From: Lentibacillus persicus
GTDB lineage: Bacteria; Bacillota; Bacilli; Bacillales; Amphibacillaceae
Direction: 5' to 3'
Assembly: GCF_900112705.1 (NCBI RefSeq)
Contig: NZ_FOMR01000002.1
Coordinates: 124,001-188,000, forward strand
Length of the DNA: 64,000 bases
Under the pieces are notes generated by a model. It searched no databases and was not told the DNA's origin. It saw only the letters and a program-made list of their open reading frames with translations. A program made the translations under genes and the position numbers. Position 1 is the stretch's first letter, and each line of letters starts with the position of its first letter. Positions 27,950-38,309 of the stretch are shown in pieces.

Positions 27950-28185
27950 TAAACTGCGACGTACTTTAAATAGAAGTTGGGTCTTCAGCTACCGCTCCGG
28001 AAATACACGCCGCTTTCCGCGGGCGGCTGGTGAGCCCACGGAAAGCGACGAGCAAATCTTCCACCGAATCCGCTACGAGTTGCGAGGAGTGCTGCGTACA
28101 AAAGAGCATGCAACACGACGAGCACCATGTATATTCCAGCTGCGTCGCTCGAGAGGCTAATTAATTTTCACTAGTTCGCAGTTTA
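27950..28185. repeat. Inverted-repeat element with TAAACTGCGA ends (MITE-like)
   Basis: Ends TAAACTGCGA (27950-27959) and TCGCAGTTTA (28176-28185) are perfect 10-nt inverted repeats. The GC-rich interior holds a core (27992-28028) that matches the core of the element at 5640-5880 in reverse orientation. No coding frame. It lies between ppsR and dnaG. Confidence 0.72.
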
Positions 28186-28238
28186 CATCAATTGCGTAAT
28201 TGCGCCGATTGAGGATCGGTCGTTTATTGGAAAGCGTA

Positions 28239-28288
28239 CCAAAGCAAAACATCCCGCGTTTACCTGCAGGATGTTTTGCTTTCTTTGG
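28239..28288. terminator. Hairpin downstream of ppsR
   Basis: Arms CCAAAG-CAAAACATCC and GGATGTTTTGCTTT-CTTTGG make a long stem directly after the ppsR stop. There is little T tract on the minus strand, so termination efficiency is uncertain. Confidence 0.6.
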
Positions 28289-29098
28289 TCAAGATTTATT
28301 CTTAATCATGCGCATAATTGTGTTGGCTGTCTCTTCCACAGCTTTATAGGATACATCGACAACGTTGCAGCCAATTTTTTCAACAACTTTATCAAAGTAT
28401 TCCAATTCCTGATGAATACGTTCCAGATTGGCATAAGATGCCTGATCGCCAAGACCTAAGGCCTTAAGGCGTTCTTTTCTAATATCGTTCAGTTTTTCTG
28501 GATTAATCTTGAGTCCAATACATTTATCAGGGTTTACTTCATACAGTTCTTCAGGAGGCTCAACTTCCGGCACGATTGGAACGTTGGCAACTTTCAACCG
28601 CTTATGAGCCAAATATTGTGATAAAGGTGTCTTAGAAGTACGGGAGACCCCGATTAAAATGATATCTGCTCGATTAATACCTCTGGGGTCCCTGCCATCG
28701 TCGTACTTAACCGCAAATTCGATAGCTTCAACCCGCTTGAAATAATCTTCATCGAGCTGGTGCACAAGCCCTGGCTCTAATCGAGGGCTCCTGCTGAAAG
28801 CACGCTTCATTGCATCCATCATCGGGCCCATAATGTCAATAGCTTCCATACTCATTTTACTTGCCTGACGATTAATATACTTTCGTAATTCAGGGTCGAC
28901 AAGGGTGAAGCCGACGACTCCCTGTTTTTCTTGAGCAAGCTGCAATGTTTCATCGATTGTTTTCTTATCTTCAACATAAGGGACCCGCTGAATTTGATAT
29001 TCCCCATCATTAAACTGACTTAAGCCTGCTTTAATGACTAATTCAGCCGTTTCACCTACCGAATCGGAGAGAACGTAAACGAGTTTTTTCTCTGCCAT
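28289..29098 (-). CDS. ppsR: Pyruvate, phosphate dikinase regulatory protein (PSRP family, YqfL)
   Basis: 269-residue DUF299 enzyme: bifunctional ADP-dependent kinase/phosphorylase. The N-terminal [15 protein letters not shown] and nucleotide site [18 protein letters not shown] are diagnostic. It regulates PPDK or PEP synthase. It follows ccpN, as yqfL follows yqzB in B. subtilis, where CcpN controls gluconeogenic genes and YqfL modulates CcpN activity (known for the homologue). Confidence 0.94.
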   Translation of the reverse strand: MAEKKLVYVLSDSVGETAELVIKAGLSQFNDGEYQIQRVPYVEDKKTIDETLQLAQEKQGVVGFTLVDPELRKYINRQASKMSMEAIDIMGPMMDAMKRAFSRSPRLEPGLVHQLDEDYFKRVEAIEFAVKYDDGRDPRGINRADIILIGVSRTSKTPLSQYLAHKRLKVANVPIVPEVEPPEELYEVNPDKCIGLKINPEKLNDIRKERLKALGLGDQASYANLERIHQELEYFDKVVEKIGCNVVDVSYKAVEETANTIMRMIKNKS

Positions 29099-29115
29099 GG
29101 CTAATGCTCCTCCTC

Positions 29116-29745
29116 TTAAAAGTGCTCCTCCATAATAAGTTCAACAAATATTTTAGTGATTGTTGTTTTGGTTATCCGGCCGACAATCTCAGTACCTTTT
29201 TCTGTATCTTTGACAACCGGAAGACCATCAATTTGATTATCCATCAATTTCTTGGCAGCTTCAACAATCAGGTCATCACGATAGCAAACAGTGATATTAG
29301 GCATTCGGGTCATTATAATATGTACCGGAATGGCGTTTAAGTCCTGGTTGCCAATGCTAGCCCGCAGTAAATCTTTTCTGGAGAGAACACCTGTCAATCG
29401 CGAATTTTCATCTGTAACAAAAAGCGTACCTACATCTTCCAGAAACATTGTCGAAATAGCGTCATAAACTGACGCGCCTTCTTTAACAACAATGGGTACT
29501 GACTGATATTCATAAACTTTAAATTTCTTAATTGTCTCAGTAAACAGCTCTGCCCCGGTCTTCCCTGTGTAAAAATAACCAACACGGGGTCTTGCTTCCA
29601 AAAAGCCTGCCATTGTAAGAATAGCTAAATCAGGACGAAGTGTAGCCCGTGTCAAATTTAGCCGTTCTGCAATATTTTCACCGGTTATCGGACCATTTTC
29701 TTTAACAATTCCGATAATCTGTTCCTGTCTATTTGATAACTCCAC
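29116..29745 (-). CDS. ccpN: CBS-domain transcriptional repressor CcpN
   Basis: 209 residues: N-terminal helix-turn-helix (about 1-60, [25 protein letters not shown]), then two CBS domains (about 75-205, [10 protein letters not shown]...[18 protein letters not shown], and a second with [22 protein letters not shown]). Represses gapB and pckA on glucose in B. subtilis (YqzB). The start is a GTG after GGTGGTGG. Operon glyQ-glyS-ccpN-ppsR is conserved. Confidence 0.94.
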   Translation of the reverse strand: MELSNRQEQIIGIVKENGPITGENIAERLNLTRATLRPDLAILTMAGFLEARPRVGYFYTGKTGAELFTETIKKFKVYEYQSVPIVVKEGASVYDAISTMFLEDVGTLFVTDENSRLTGVLSRKDLLRASIGNQDLNAIPVHIIMTRMPNITVCYRDDLIVEAAKKLMDNQIDGLPVVKDTEKGTEIVGRITKTTITKIFVELIMEEHF

Positions 29746-29830
29746 TTTTCCACCACCTGCAAGCTAAATGTGTCATACCACTTTCCAATATTATACACGC
29801 TATATGGTGAAAAAGAAAATAATGATAACA

Positions 29831-31909
29831 TTAAAAATGTTGTTTCCATTCAATTGCCGATAGATCTGCATAATCATAAATGAGTGATGCAATGTTATGA
29901 AGTAACGCCAACCGATTTCTTCGCACCGCTTCATCATCGGTCATCACCATATTATAATCAAAAAAGTCGTGTATCGGCTGTGCAAGACGACCTAGTTCAT
30001 CAAGTGCATTTCTGGCTTCTTGCTGCTGATTAATTTTTGTATAAGCTTTTTCCACGGATAGATACGTATCATATAGCTTTTGTTCAGATTCTGTTTTGAA
30101 AACCGATTCAGAAATTGTCATTTCCTCTGTCTTAGCCGCCAGATTCAATACGCGGACTAATGCTTCCTGAACTGGCTTAAAATCGGGATTATTCCGCTCG
30201 TAGGATAATAGTTCAGCTTTTTGCGCTGTATAAGGAATTACGCCAATCTTATTATATAACACAGCTTCTATAACATCTTGTTCAATCGAAGTTTCTTTTA
30301 AAAGATATGTGACACGGTGTCTGAAAAACTGTGCCGTTTCTGTTCTTGCTTGAACTTTTTCTGTTTCACTGAACTGATCATACTGCTGTTCAGCCAAATC
30401 GAGCAAAGACTCAACGCTAATATCCCATTCATAAGCGTTAAGAATTCTTAAAACACCGGTTGCTTGCCTTCTCAGTCCATATGGATCCTGAGAACCCGTT
30501 GGAATTAATCCTGCTGAAATACAGCCGGCTATCGTATCCAGCTTATCAGCAACACTGACAATCGCGCCTTCAACTGTTTGTGGAAGCTCTCCATCAGCCT
30601 GAACAGGCAAGTAATGCTCAGCAACGGCTCTTGCAGAAGCCTTGTTTTCACCCGCGTTCAACGCATATGTTTCACCGATAATCCCTTGCAGTTTCGTAAA
30701 TTCGTTCACCATATTTGTCGGCAAATCAAATTTGCAAATTTCAGCTGCCCTAATAGTGTTTGACAGCGTTTCGCCATCCAGCTCAAGCATATCAGATAAC
30801 GCTTTGGCAATCGCGGTAATACGGCGCACTTTATCAGCAATCGTCCCCAATTTTTCCTGAAAAACAATCCGTTGCAACTTTTCCAAATAAAAGTCAATGG
30901 ACTGTTTTTGATCTTCTTCATAGAAAAACTGTGCATCCGACAACCTTGCCCGAAGAACCTTTTCATTCCCTTTGACAACCGTCTGGAGGGCATAATCGTC
31001 CCCGTTCCGAACACCTGCAAAGTACGGAAGCAGCTTTCCATCCATTGATTTGACAGGAAAGTAACGCTGATGCTCTTTCATCGATGTTATCAAAACATCC
31101 GGCGGCAAATTGAGATAGGAAGGGTTGAAAGAACCAATGAAAACTGATGGATATTCCACCAGATTTGTCACTTCCTGCAGTAATTCACTATCTTCAGGGA
31201 TGTAAAAATCATGATTACTTGCTGCCGCTTCCATTCCATCGACAATCATTTGTTTGCGTTTTTCCGGATCGGCGATAACAGACTGCTTTTCCAACGCAGC
31301 TTCATAATCAGCTGGTACTTCCAATGTCACTGCCTCGCCGAGAAACCGGTGGCCAAACGTTCTATTACTGCTACTGACGCCTGCAATCTCAAAAGGGATA
31401 ATCTCGTCCCCAAATAAAGCAGCCATCCACCGTATAGGCCGGGCATAGCGCAGTGTTTGTTCGCCCCAGCGCATACTTTTCGAAAATTGAATGGATGTGA
31501 TTATTTGACTTAACTCTGGCAATAACGCTCTCGTTGGTTCGCCGATAATCTGCTTGGTAACAAAAATATATGAAATTCCTTTAACATCCTTGATGTAAAT
31601 ATCATCTACTGTTTTACCCTGGCCTTTTGTAAAGCCAATTGCGGCTTTTGTCCAATTGCCTTCTTCATCCTGAGCAATTTTTAACGCCGGACCTTTAATT
31701 TCTTCTTCAAGTGACGTCTGTTTCTCAGCGGCCTCTCTGACAAGTACGGCCAGTCTGCGGGGCGTTGAGAAGGACAAAATCGACTCATAAGCTATCCGTG
31801 ACTGATTAAACCATTCTTCCGTTTTGTCAATCAGCTGTTTTTCTGCGTTGTTTACAAAACGGGCCGGAAGCTCTTCCAGGCCTATTTCAATGAGTACATC
31901 TTTTGCCAT
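29831..31909 (-). CDS. glyS: Glycyl-tRNA synthetase beta subunit
   Basis: 692-residue beta chain of the tetrameric bacterial GlyRS, starting DVLIEIGLEELPARFV and containing the HD-type and anticodon-binding domains (MRWGEQTLRYARPIRWMAALFG; C-terminal tail with the typical DALRNRLALL-like VRRNRLALLHNI). Start ATG overlaps the glyQ stop as TAATG, giving equal-ratio translation. Full length. Confidence 0.97.
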   Translation of the reverse strand: MAKDVLIEIGLEELPARFVNNAEKQLIDKTEEWFNQSRIAYESILSFSTPRRLAVLVREAAEKQTSLEEEIKGPALKIAQDEEGNWTKAAIGFTKGQGKTVDDIYIKDVKGISYIFVTKQIIGEPTRALLPELSQIITSIQFSKSMRWGEQTLRYARPIRWMAALFGDEIIPFEIAGVSSSNRTFGHRFLGEAVTLEVPADYEAALEKQSVIADPEKRKQMIVDGMEAAASNHDFYIPEDSELLQEVTNLVEYPSVFIGSFNPSYLNLPPDVLITSMKEHQRYFPVKSMDGKLLPYFAGVRNGDDYALQTVVKGNEKVLRARLSDAQFFYEEDQKQSIDFYLEKLQRIVFQEKLGTIADKVRRITAIAKALSDMLELDGETLSNTIRAAEICKFDLPTNMVNEFTKLQGIIGETYALNAGENKASARAVAEHYLPVQADGELPQTVEGAIVSVADKLDTIAGCISAGLIPTGSQDPYGLRRQATGVLRILNAYEWDISVESLLDLAEQQYDQFSETEKVQARTETAQFFRHRVTYLLKETSIEQDVIEAVLYNKIGVIPYTAQKAELLSYERNNPDFKPVQEALVRVLNLAAKTEEMTISESVFKTESEQKLYDTYLSVEKAYTKINQQQEARNALDELGRLAQPIHDFFDYNMVMTDDEAVRRNRLALLHNIASLIYDYADLSAIEWKQHF

Positions 31910-32790
31910 TATTCTGCCTCCTCCTTCTTCAGCATCGGAAACCCTAATCGTTCCCGTTCTGCCACATAAGTTTTGGAAATGCTTCTGGCCAGATTACGGA
32001 TTCTCGAAATGTAACCTGTCCGTTCTGTTACGGATATGACGCCTTTTGCATCCAGTAAATTGAATGTGTGCGAACATTTCAATACATAATCGTACGCAGG
32101 GAAGACCAATCCTTTTTCCATCGTCTGTCTTGCTTCATTCTCATACATCGTAAATAATTGAAAAAGCATATCAGTATCGGATTCTTCAAACGTATATTTC
32201 GAATGCTCATATTCCGGCTGAAAGAAAATATCGTTAACCGTGACGCCGTTTGTCCACTCCAGATCAAAAACATTTTCTTTATCCTGAATATAAGAAGCCA
32301 GTCGTTCGATTCCATACGTCAGCTCAACCGAGACGGGATTTGCTTCAAGTCCGCCTATTTGCTGAAAATAAGTGAACTGAGTGATTTCCATCCCATCAAG
32401 CCAGACCTCCCAACCGAGACCGGCTGCACCGAGCGTAGGGTTTTCCCAATTGTCCTCAACAAACCGTATATCGTGTTCCAATGGATTAATTCCAAGTACC
32501 TTAAGCGAATCCAAATACAAATCTTGAATATTATCCGGTGAGGGTTTCATAATGACTTGAAACTGATGATGCTGATACAACCGGTTGGGATTTTGCCCGT
32601 ATCGCCCGTCTGCAGGCCTTCTTGATGGCTCTACGTAAGCCACATTCCATGGTTCCGGTCCTAAACTTCTGAGCAGTGTCATCGGTGACATTGTCCCTGC
32701 TCCCTTTTCCACATCATACGCCTGCATCAGTATGCAATTCTGATCTGACCAATGTTTTTGCAGTGCTAAAATCATTTCCTGAATTGTCAT
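31909..32790 (-). CDS. glyQ: Glycyl-tRNA synthetase alpha subunit
   Basis: 293-residue catalytic chain with class II motifs ([35 protein letters not shown]). The start ATG at 32790 ([14 protein letters not shown]) follows TGGAGG at 8 nt; the frame continues upstream to 32832 but those residues are not part of the family. Behind a T-box leader. Charges tRNA-Gly with GlyS. Confidence 0.97.
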   Translation of the reverse strand: MTIQEMILALQKHWSDQNCILMQAYDVEKGAGTMSPMTLLRSLGPEPWNVAYVEPSRRPADGRYGQNPNRLYQHHQFQVIMKPSPDNIQDLYLDSLKVLGINPLEHDIRFVEDNWENPTLGAAGLGWEVWLDGMEITQFTYFQQIGGLEANPVSVELTYGIERLASYIQDKENVFDLEWTNGVTVNDIFFQPEYEHSKYTFEESDTDMLFQLFTMYENEARQTMEKGLVFPAYDYVLKCSHTFNLLDAKGVISVTERTGYISRIRNLARSISKTYVAERERLGFPMLKKEEAE

Positions 32791-32844
32791 AATTTTATCC
32801 TCCATATCTTTGGAAATAAAGTGAAACTCCAATCAGTGGGGTTA

Positions 32845-32890
32845 AAAAGGAACAAAGGCTAAGTTCGTCATGTCAATAGCAGCGCCTTTG
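32845..32890 (-). promoter_or_regulatory. Terminator-like hairpin between T-box and glyQ
   Basis: On the minus strand CAAAGGC and GCCTTTG pair across a 24-nt loop and are followed by TTCCTTTTT, about 50-60 nt before glyQ and well past the T-box terminator. Its role is unknown; see findings. Confidence 0.5.
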
Positions 32891-32981
32891 TGACCCGCAT
32901 TCGCAGGCCCGAAACGAATCGGACATTTACTGGCACTTAGCTTTCGTACTTTGAAAGATTAGTACCAGTTAAACGCGGGAT

Positions 32982-33025
32982 AAAAAAACCGTCCCTATAC
33001 CGGTATGCTGCCGGTATAGGGACGG
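32982..33025 (-). terminator. T-box terminator of glyQS
   Basis: CCGTCCCTATACCGG pairs perfectly with CCGGTATAGGGACGG (15 bp) and is followed by seven T. It is the off-state hairpin of the glyQS T-box. Confidence 0.93.
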
Positions 33026-33203
33026 AGAATAATCCGCGGTTCCACCCTACTTGCTCCTTTTATGAAAGAGCCACTTTATCGCAATTGCTCCGGAGCGCCG
33101 TTCCTTATCTCCTGTTATCCGGCTCCCACCATTCCGGATTCGCTTTTAACATGACCAATAAGTACTCTTCTCCGTCAATGCAACTGATATTTGTTAATTA
33201 TGT
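33026..33203 (-). promoter_or_regulatory. Glycine T-box riboswitch (leader of glyQS)
   Basis: The minus-strand leader starts near 33203. The T-box sequence AGTAGGGTGGAACCGCGG (33034-33051) is an almost exact match to the conserved element and pairs with uncharged tRNA acceptor. A GGC triplet in the stem I region (33097-33099) fits a glycine specifier, though the specifier-loop placement is not proved. Uncharged tRNA-Gly would favour the antiterminator over the hairpin at 32982-33025. Confidence 0.92.
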
Positions 33204-33209
33204 ATCAAA

Positions 33210-33238
33210 ATATTACGATACGCGTGATCAGTTGTCAA
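33210..33238 (-). promoter_or_regulatory. SigmaA promoter of glyQS
   Basis: Perfect TTGACA, 17-nt spacer, TAATAT on the minus strand. The -35 lies 10 nt after the recO stop. Confidence 0.8.
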
Positions 33239-33248
33239 GAAAACAAAT

Positions 33249-33992
33249 CTACTTCAATTTATCCAGCTGCTTCAAAAATCGTTTTGATTTTAAATAATAG
33301 CCGCCATAACGATCATAGTAAGCATCTATAATATCACGCAGTAATTTTTTATTTTCTTCCTTTACCGAAATGGTCCCTACCCGTTCCAGCCCGATCTCTG
33401 AAAAAACATAAAATAAACGCGCCATTTTATCAGACAGTCCAATCGAACCTGAATCAATTTGCCGGCAATTCACACAAAGGAGACCACCTTCTGCTATCGA
33501 GAAAGCAAAAGGCGTTTCCCTGCTTCCGCAGTTGACACACCTGTCAACAGCAGGGGCAAATCCGCCTTTTTTAAACAATTTCAATTCATACATAATAATC
33601 GGTATGTCAGCATCAGTATTATCAGCTATCCAGTTCATCGTCCTGTACAGCTGTTCAAACAAATAATAATCAGCTAAATAAGCATCGGTCAGCTTATCTG
33701 TCAATTCAGCAATATAAGAGGCAAAAGCAGTTTTAATGATGTCTTCGCGGATGTTTCGGAATGAATCGATAACGTCACCCTGCTGGATGGTGCTCAGCCC
33801 TGATTTCAGGTAGACAAAAAAGTCACCATATATGAATGGCTGCGTAACAGCAGCCATTCGGCTTTTCGGTTTTTTTGCACCTCTGGCAATTGCAGTAACC
33901 TTTCCTGCTTGTTTCGTAAATATCGTAACAATTTTGTGTGTTTCACCATAATCTTGCGTCTTTAAGACTACACCCTGCAGTTTCTCAAGCAA
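33249..33992 (-). CDS. recO: DNA repair protein RecO
   Basis: 247 residues: N-terminal OB-fold (VVLKTQDYGETHKIVTIFTKQAGKVTAIARGAKKPKSR) and a C-terminal domain with a zinc site CVNCGSRE...GLLCVNCRQ. It loads RecA in the RecF pathway. The first codon reads TTG with a loosely placed AAGGTG, so the exact start is less sure. Next to yqzL-era, as in B. subtilis. Confidence 0.95.
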   Translation of the reverse strand: MLEKLQGVVLKTQDYGETHKIVTIFTKQAGKVTAIARGAKKPKSRMAAVTQPFIYGDFFVYLKSGLSTIQQGDVIDSFRNIREDIIKTAFASYIAELTDKLTDAYLADYYLFEQLYRTMNWIADNTDADIPIIMYELKLFKKGGFAPAVDRCVNCGSRETPFAFSIAEGGLLCVNCRQIDSGSIGLSDKMARLFYVFSEIGLERVGTISVKEENKKLLRDIIDAYYDRYGGYYLKSKRFLKQLDKLK

Positions 33993-34027
33993 ACAGTATC
34001 ACCTTCTTACAGGTTACAAAAGGTATT

Positions 34028-34177
34028 CTAAGATTTTATATTGAGCGATGTACGCCCATTCAGCTGCTGGTGATTATCATCAGCTTCTACTGATTCGTTC
34101 TTTTCCAGTTCTTTTAATAATAAATAGGTTTCAATGTTTCCTGTCTGACTAAATAACTTCCACGTAAAGTCGATCAC
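34028..34177 (-). CDS. yqzL: YqzL family small protein
   Basis: 49 residues with the family pattern DFTWKLFSQTGNIETYLLLKELE. I chose a GTG start at 34177, 6 nt after a GGCGGGG ribosome site; the open frame extends to 34243 but the extra residues are not conserved. It sits between era and recO, exactly where yqzL is in B. subtilis. Function unknown. Confidence 0.85.
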   Translation of the reverse strand: MIDFTWKLFSQTGNIETYLLLKELEKNESVEADDNHQQLNGRTSLNIKS

Positions 34178-34274
34178 AAGAAACCCCGCCTTTCTTTGCA
34201 TGATTGTAATGTAACCTTCATTATTAGATTTTCCATAAGGCACTGAATGAATGAGTATTAAAATTTACCAAGCG

Positions 34275-35177
34275 TTAATACTCATCATGTCGGAAGCCGA
34301 ATTCATGCAGCTGGGATTCTTTATTGCGCCAATCTTTTCGCACCTTAACCCATAGTTCCAAATAAACTTTCGAACCAAGCAGTGTTTCAATATCTTTACG
34401 GGCATGTTTTCCAATATTTTTCAGCATCGATCCTTGTTTTCCAATAATAATACCTTTTTGTGTTTTTCGCTCGGTCACGATTGTCGCCTGAATCAAGATT
34501 TTCTCTTTCTCTTTTTCTTCAATGTTTTCAATAACAGCTGCGATTGAATGGGGAACTTCTTCCCTTGTAAATTCCAGCACTTTTTCACGAATTAATTCAC
34601 TGATTATAAATCGCTCCGGGTGATCAGTCACATGATCTTCAGGGTAATATTGCGGTCCCTCCGGAATATGCTCTTTAAGCTTATCAAGCAAATTTTCCAT
34701 ATTATTTCCCTCAAGAGCTGAAATAGGAAAAATTTCTTCAAAATCATATTTATCCTTATATAAATCAATTAAGGGCAACACCTCTTCCGGTTGAACAAGG
34801 TCGGTTTTGTTAATGAGCAAAAACACAGGCCGATTGACTTGCTTAAGCCGTTCCAGTATGTATTGGTCACCTTTGCCATAGCCTTCCTTCGCATTGACCA
34901 TAAACAGGACGGCATCAACTTCATTCAGTGTATCCTCTGCGACCTTAACCATAAAATCACCTAAACGATGCTTTGGTTTGTGGATGCCCGGCGTATCAAT
35001 AAAAACAATCTGGGCATCATCGGTCGTCAAAACACCCTGTATCCGGTTCCGGGTAGTTTGTGCTTTATCGCTCATAATTGCAATTTTTTGACCAATCATT
35101 TGGTTCATAAATGTTGACTTCCCAACGTTCGGCCTGCCAATAATCGCAATAAATCCTGATTTAAATATATCTGTCAT
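34275..35177 (-). CDS. era: GTPase Era
   Basis: 300 residues. G1 [10 protein letters not shown]2 QTTRNRI, G3 DTPGI, G4 NKTDL, G5 ISALEG, then a KH RNA-binding domain with [15 protein letters not shown] near 250. It binds the 3' end of 16S rRNA and aids 30S assembly. ATG at 35177 follows GGAGGAAAAG; the 26-residue upstream extension to 35255 is not family-like. Confidence 0.97.
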   Translation of the reverse strand: MTDIFKSGFIAIIGRPNVGKSTFMNQMIGQKIAIMSDKAQTTRNRIQGVLTTDDAQIVFIDTPGIHKPKHRLGDFMVKVAEDTLNEVDAVLFMVNAKEGYGKGDQYILERLKQVNRPVFLLINKTDLVQPEEVLPLIDLYKDKYDFEEIFPISALEGNNMENLLDKLKEHIPEGPQYYPEDHVTDHPERFIISELIREKVLEFTREEVPHSIAAVIENIEEKEKEKILIQATIVTERKTQKGIIIGKQGSMLKNIGKHARKDIETLLGSKVYLELWVKVRKDWRNKESQLHEFGFRHDEY

Positions 35178-35301
35178 GCTTTTCCTCCGATGTAAATTAC
35201 GAGTTATATTTTTTATCATACTATAAACCCAGGCTTGTTTCATGCAATTAGACAAAACTTTTAAAAAGAACTATCATTTCAGCATAAAGTGACATAAACA
35301 C

Positions 35302-35679
35302 TTAAAACCCGTTGATCCAACGAAAAAATTCCGGAATAAAAATAAGAACACCAACAGCTGCAGCAATTACGGAAGCAATCAAAACCGCGCCAGCAGCGAT
35401 ATCCTTAATCTCTTTGGCTCGCGGGTGTATGTCCGGTTTTACATAGTTAATCATTTTTTCGATGGCTGTATTTAGAAATTCAGCCACGAGTACAAGTCCT
35501 ATTGCCAAAATGATAACCGTCCATTTTATAATTGATAAACGAAAGATAATACCTCCTGCAATAACGCAAATCGAGGCTAAAACGTGTAACCTTAAATTCC
35601 GTTCACTATTTATTGCCTTTTTAACCCCATACCAAGCATGGGCAAAGCCAATCAAAGGTTTTCCGTTCTTATCGTTCAA
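35302..35679 (-). CDS. dgkA: Undecaprenol/diacylglycerol kinase, DgkA family
   Basis: 125 residues with three transmembrane segments and the catalytic motif [18 protein letters not shown], plus [12 protein letters not shown]. In Gram-positives this enzyme phosphorylates undecaprenol. Overlaps the ybeY stop by 11 nt. The B. subtilis order has cdd between dgkA and era; here there are 124 nt without a gene. Confidence 0.95.
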   Translation of the reverse strand: MNDKNGKPLIGFAHAWYGVKKAINSERNLRLHVLASICVIAGGIIFRLSIIKWTVIILAIGLVLVAEFLNTAIEKMINYVKPDIHPRAKEIKDIAAGAVLIASVIAAAVGVLIFIPEFFRWINGF

Positions 35680-36133
35680 GTCCGAATTCTCCCAATATCA
35701 TATTTTGTCGACCAAACATCTCGGCTTCATCCTTTTCGTTCATATGATCGTAGCCGAGCAAGTGAAGAAACCCGTGCACCGTTAAGAAGCCAAGCTCCCG
35801 TTCCACTGAGTGCCCATACGCTTCGGCCTGTTCGTATGCTTTATCGACAGAGATAACAATATCACCAAGAATAAGCGGCAGATCCTCACCAATTATTTCC
35901 GGTTCTTCACCAACTTTTTCCTGCATTGCAAAGGAAATAACATCAGTCGGTCTGTCCTGTTGACGATAATTTCGATTGATTTCTTGAATTTCCTGGTTGT
36001 TTACAAATGTAACAGATACTTCAGTTTCACTTGATATAGCTTCTTTTTCTCCGGCGAAAATAAGTAACCGCTGCATTAAATCAATGTAATCCACCGGTAC
36101 GGAATTGGTCTGATCATGAAAATCGATATGCAT
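35669..36133 (-). CDS. ybeY: Endoribonuclease YbeY (rRNA maturation)
   Basis: 154 residues with the zinc motif [11 protein letters not shown] near 120 and [18 protein letters not shown] upstream. A single-strand endoribonuclease involved in 16S 3' end processing and ribosome quality control. Its first codon overlaps the pgpH end by 1 nt. Conserved position in Firmicutes next to phoH/pgpH and dgkA/era. Confidence 0.97.
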   Translation of the reverse strand: MHIDFHDQTNSVPVDYIDLMQRLLIFAGEKEAISSETEVSVTFVNNQEIQEINRNYRQQDRPTDVISFAMQEKVGEEPEIIGEDLPLILGDIVISVDKAYEQAEAYGHSVERELGFLTVHGFLHLLGYDHMNEKDEAEMFGRQNMILGEFGLER

Positions 36134-38277
36134 TATTTAGCCTCCTTGATTGGGTATTGAATTCTTGAATGAAACATGCCTTTTAAGGTTTCACAGATTG
36201 TTCGATGTACCTTATCCAAATCCTTCAACGTAAGCGGGCATTCACTAAGCTGGCCATCCATCAGGCGGTCTTCAACAATCGATGCAACAAGCTCATCAAT
36301 TTTCCTTTCAGTTGGTTCATTTAAAGATCGGACTGCAGCTTCCACAGCATCGGAAATACATATAATGGCAGCTTCTTTCGTCTGCGGCTTAAGTCCTGGA
36401 TATCTGAAATCCTCCTCCTTCGTGTGTTTATTTTTGTCCTGTTCTTTATAATAGAAATACTTTAATAACGACGTGCCGTGATGCTGCTCGGCAATATCAA
36501 TAATCGGTTGGGGAAACTTATGATTTTTTAGAATATCTGCGCCTTCATACGGGTGGCTGATAATAATTTCAGCACTTTCTCTTGGCTGTAACCTATCGTG
36601 AGGATTAGTTGCGCCCATTTGATTTTCAATGAAAAAATGAGGTCTTGCTGTTTTACCGATATCATGGTAATAAGCCCCGACTCGTGCTAACAATCCGTTG
36701 GCACCAATTGCATCACATGCTGTTTCACTGAGATTCGCCACCATAATTGAATGATGATAAGTCCCCGGAGCTTCAGTCAATATTTTACGGAGAAGCGGCT
36801 GGTTTGGTTTTGCAAGCGACAGTAATCTGTAATCGGATAGTATGCCAAGCCCGGCTTCAAAGAACGGCATCAGACCGAATGTTAATACCGCTGATAAAAA
36901 TGCTGCTATCACCCCATAACCGGATTGCATAAATATGTCTGGAATGGAATATTTTTCGCTCGATAGGAATAGAAATGTTAATATAGCAACGATATTTACG
37001 GCGCTCATGCCAATCCCTGCTTTTAATATAGCCAGCCGGTCTGTCGAACGGCCAAGAAATATTACAGCTGCCATCTGAGAGAAAAAGAAATAAGTACCTG
37101 CTTCCACATTCAGCGAACCGGGAATTTGCCCATTAAATAAGATGGAACCAAGTATGGCATAAATCACTGACAGCACAATCGCCAGTCGTTCGTTAAGAAG
37201 TAGTTTGACAAGCAGTGCTCCTGTAGCCGCGGGCACTGCAAAATACAGCTGATTCACCGAGGTGGTGTACAAGCTCCCGGTTTTCATCACTATTAGGATA
37301 ATCAAACTGATAAAAAAGATCGCACCAAGCTTGCTTTTATCCACGCCATTATTTTTCTTGAAAACGCCGATTTCATGATTCGTGACAACCATCATCAGTA
37401 AAATAATGAGTGCCAATCCAATGATTGGGAACTTATTATACTTACTGTCCAAAACACCGACAAGCGCCAACTCTTCATACGTTTCAGTTGTAATCGTCTG
37501 CCCCTGTTGCACAATCACTTCACCTGCGCGTATAACGACAGGTTCAACATTGCTTGCAGCCTCTTTGCGTGCCTCTGCTGTTTTTCCTGCATCAAAAAAG
37601 GAATTCTCAGTAACAGCAAAACCACTTAACTCAATCAGCGATGATTTTAAGTCATTGTCAAAGGAAGAAAAGTTAATTGTTTGTTCCACTTCATCCCGGG
37701 CTCTTTCAATGTTTTCAGCGCTAACGCCATTTTTCATAATCCCCTCTACAGACTTAATCAGTAATTCTTTGCCTTCTTCAAGTTTTTCAACATCTGTATT
37801 AAGCAAATCATAAAGAACGCCATCGCTGATTGAATCAGTGATTTCCGGACTGAGCAGCTTGTTGAGCTGGGTCAGCTGTTCCTGGGAGGTTGGTGGGGCG
37901 TCCGGATCTTCATCAAGCGTCCTTGAAGCATTATTTGGCTGCTGGGATTGCTTCATTTTTGCTATTGCCTCAAACACTTCTTCAATATAAGCGGTCTGTT
38001 CGTTCGTGATTTCGTTTGATATGTTAAAACGATCTTCCACCGATTGGATAACTTCCCGGGTTTTACGTTCAGTTTCTTCTTCATTTTCAATTGTAACCGG
38101 TGAGCGGATTGTTTCAGCGGCATCGGAAAACTGCTCAATTTCATACGTTTTAGGCTGAACGTTGCTAAATGCCGCAATAAAAAACGCAACGCCCATCATG
38201 CTGACAAGAAATAAGACCATCAGCCTTTCTCTCGAAACATTTTTTAAGTATATGTAAGTATTGCGCAGCCATTTCAT
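36133..38277 (-). CDS. pgpH: PgpH (YqfF), cyclic-di-AMP phosphodiesterase with 7TM and HD domains
   Basis: 714 residues: an N-terminal membrane anchor, an extracytoplasmic 7TMR-HDED domain (about 45-280), seven transmembrane segments (about 285-480) and a cytosolic HD domain with the metal-site HD in [11 protein letters not shown] and IAEQHHGT. Degrades c-di-AMP in Listeria and B. subtilis homologues. The ATG follows a G-rich run (38281-38295) acting as the ribosome site. Confidence 0.95.
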   Translation of the reverse strand: MKWLRNTYIYLKNVSRERLMVLFLVSMMGVAFFIAAFSNVQPKTYEIEQFSDAAETIRSPVTIENEEETERKTREVIQSVEDRFNISNEITNEQTAYIEEVFEAIAKMKQSQQPNNASRTLDEDPDAPPTSQEQLTQLNKLLSPEITDSISDGVLYDLLNTDVEKLEEGKELLIKSVEGIMKNGVSAENIERARDEVEQTINFSSFDNDLKSSLIELSGFAVTENSFFDAGKTAEARKEAASNVEPVVIRAGEVIVQQGQTITTETYEELALVGVLDSKYNKFPIIGLALIILLMMVVTNHEIGVFKKNNGVDKSKLGAIFFISLIILIVMKTGSLYTTSVNQLYFAVPAATGALLVKLLLNERLAIVLSVIYAILGSILFNGQIPGSLNVEAGTYFFFSQMAAVIFLGRSTDRLAILKAGIGMSAVNIVAILTFLFLSSEKYSIPDIFMQSGYGVIAAFLSAVLTFGLMPFFEAGLGILSDYRLLSLAKPNQPLLRKILTEAPGTYHHSIMVANLSETACDAIGANGLLARVGAYYHDIGKTARPHFFIENQMGATNPHDRLQPRESAEIIISHPYEGADILKNHKFPQPIIDIAEQHHGTSLLKYFYYKEQDKNKHTKEEDFRYPGLKPQTKEAAIICISDAVEAAVRSLNEPTERKIDELVASIVEDRLMDGQLSECPLTLKDLDKVHRTICETLKGMFHSRIQYPIKEAK

Positions 38278-38309
38278 AAGCCCACCCCCGCCCCCTGTTT
38301 ATATAGAAA

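Noticed and set aside
33085-33297. Plus-strand frame of 70 codons across the T-box
   Set aside because: It runs antisense to a structured leader RNA and into recO; no start signals.
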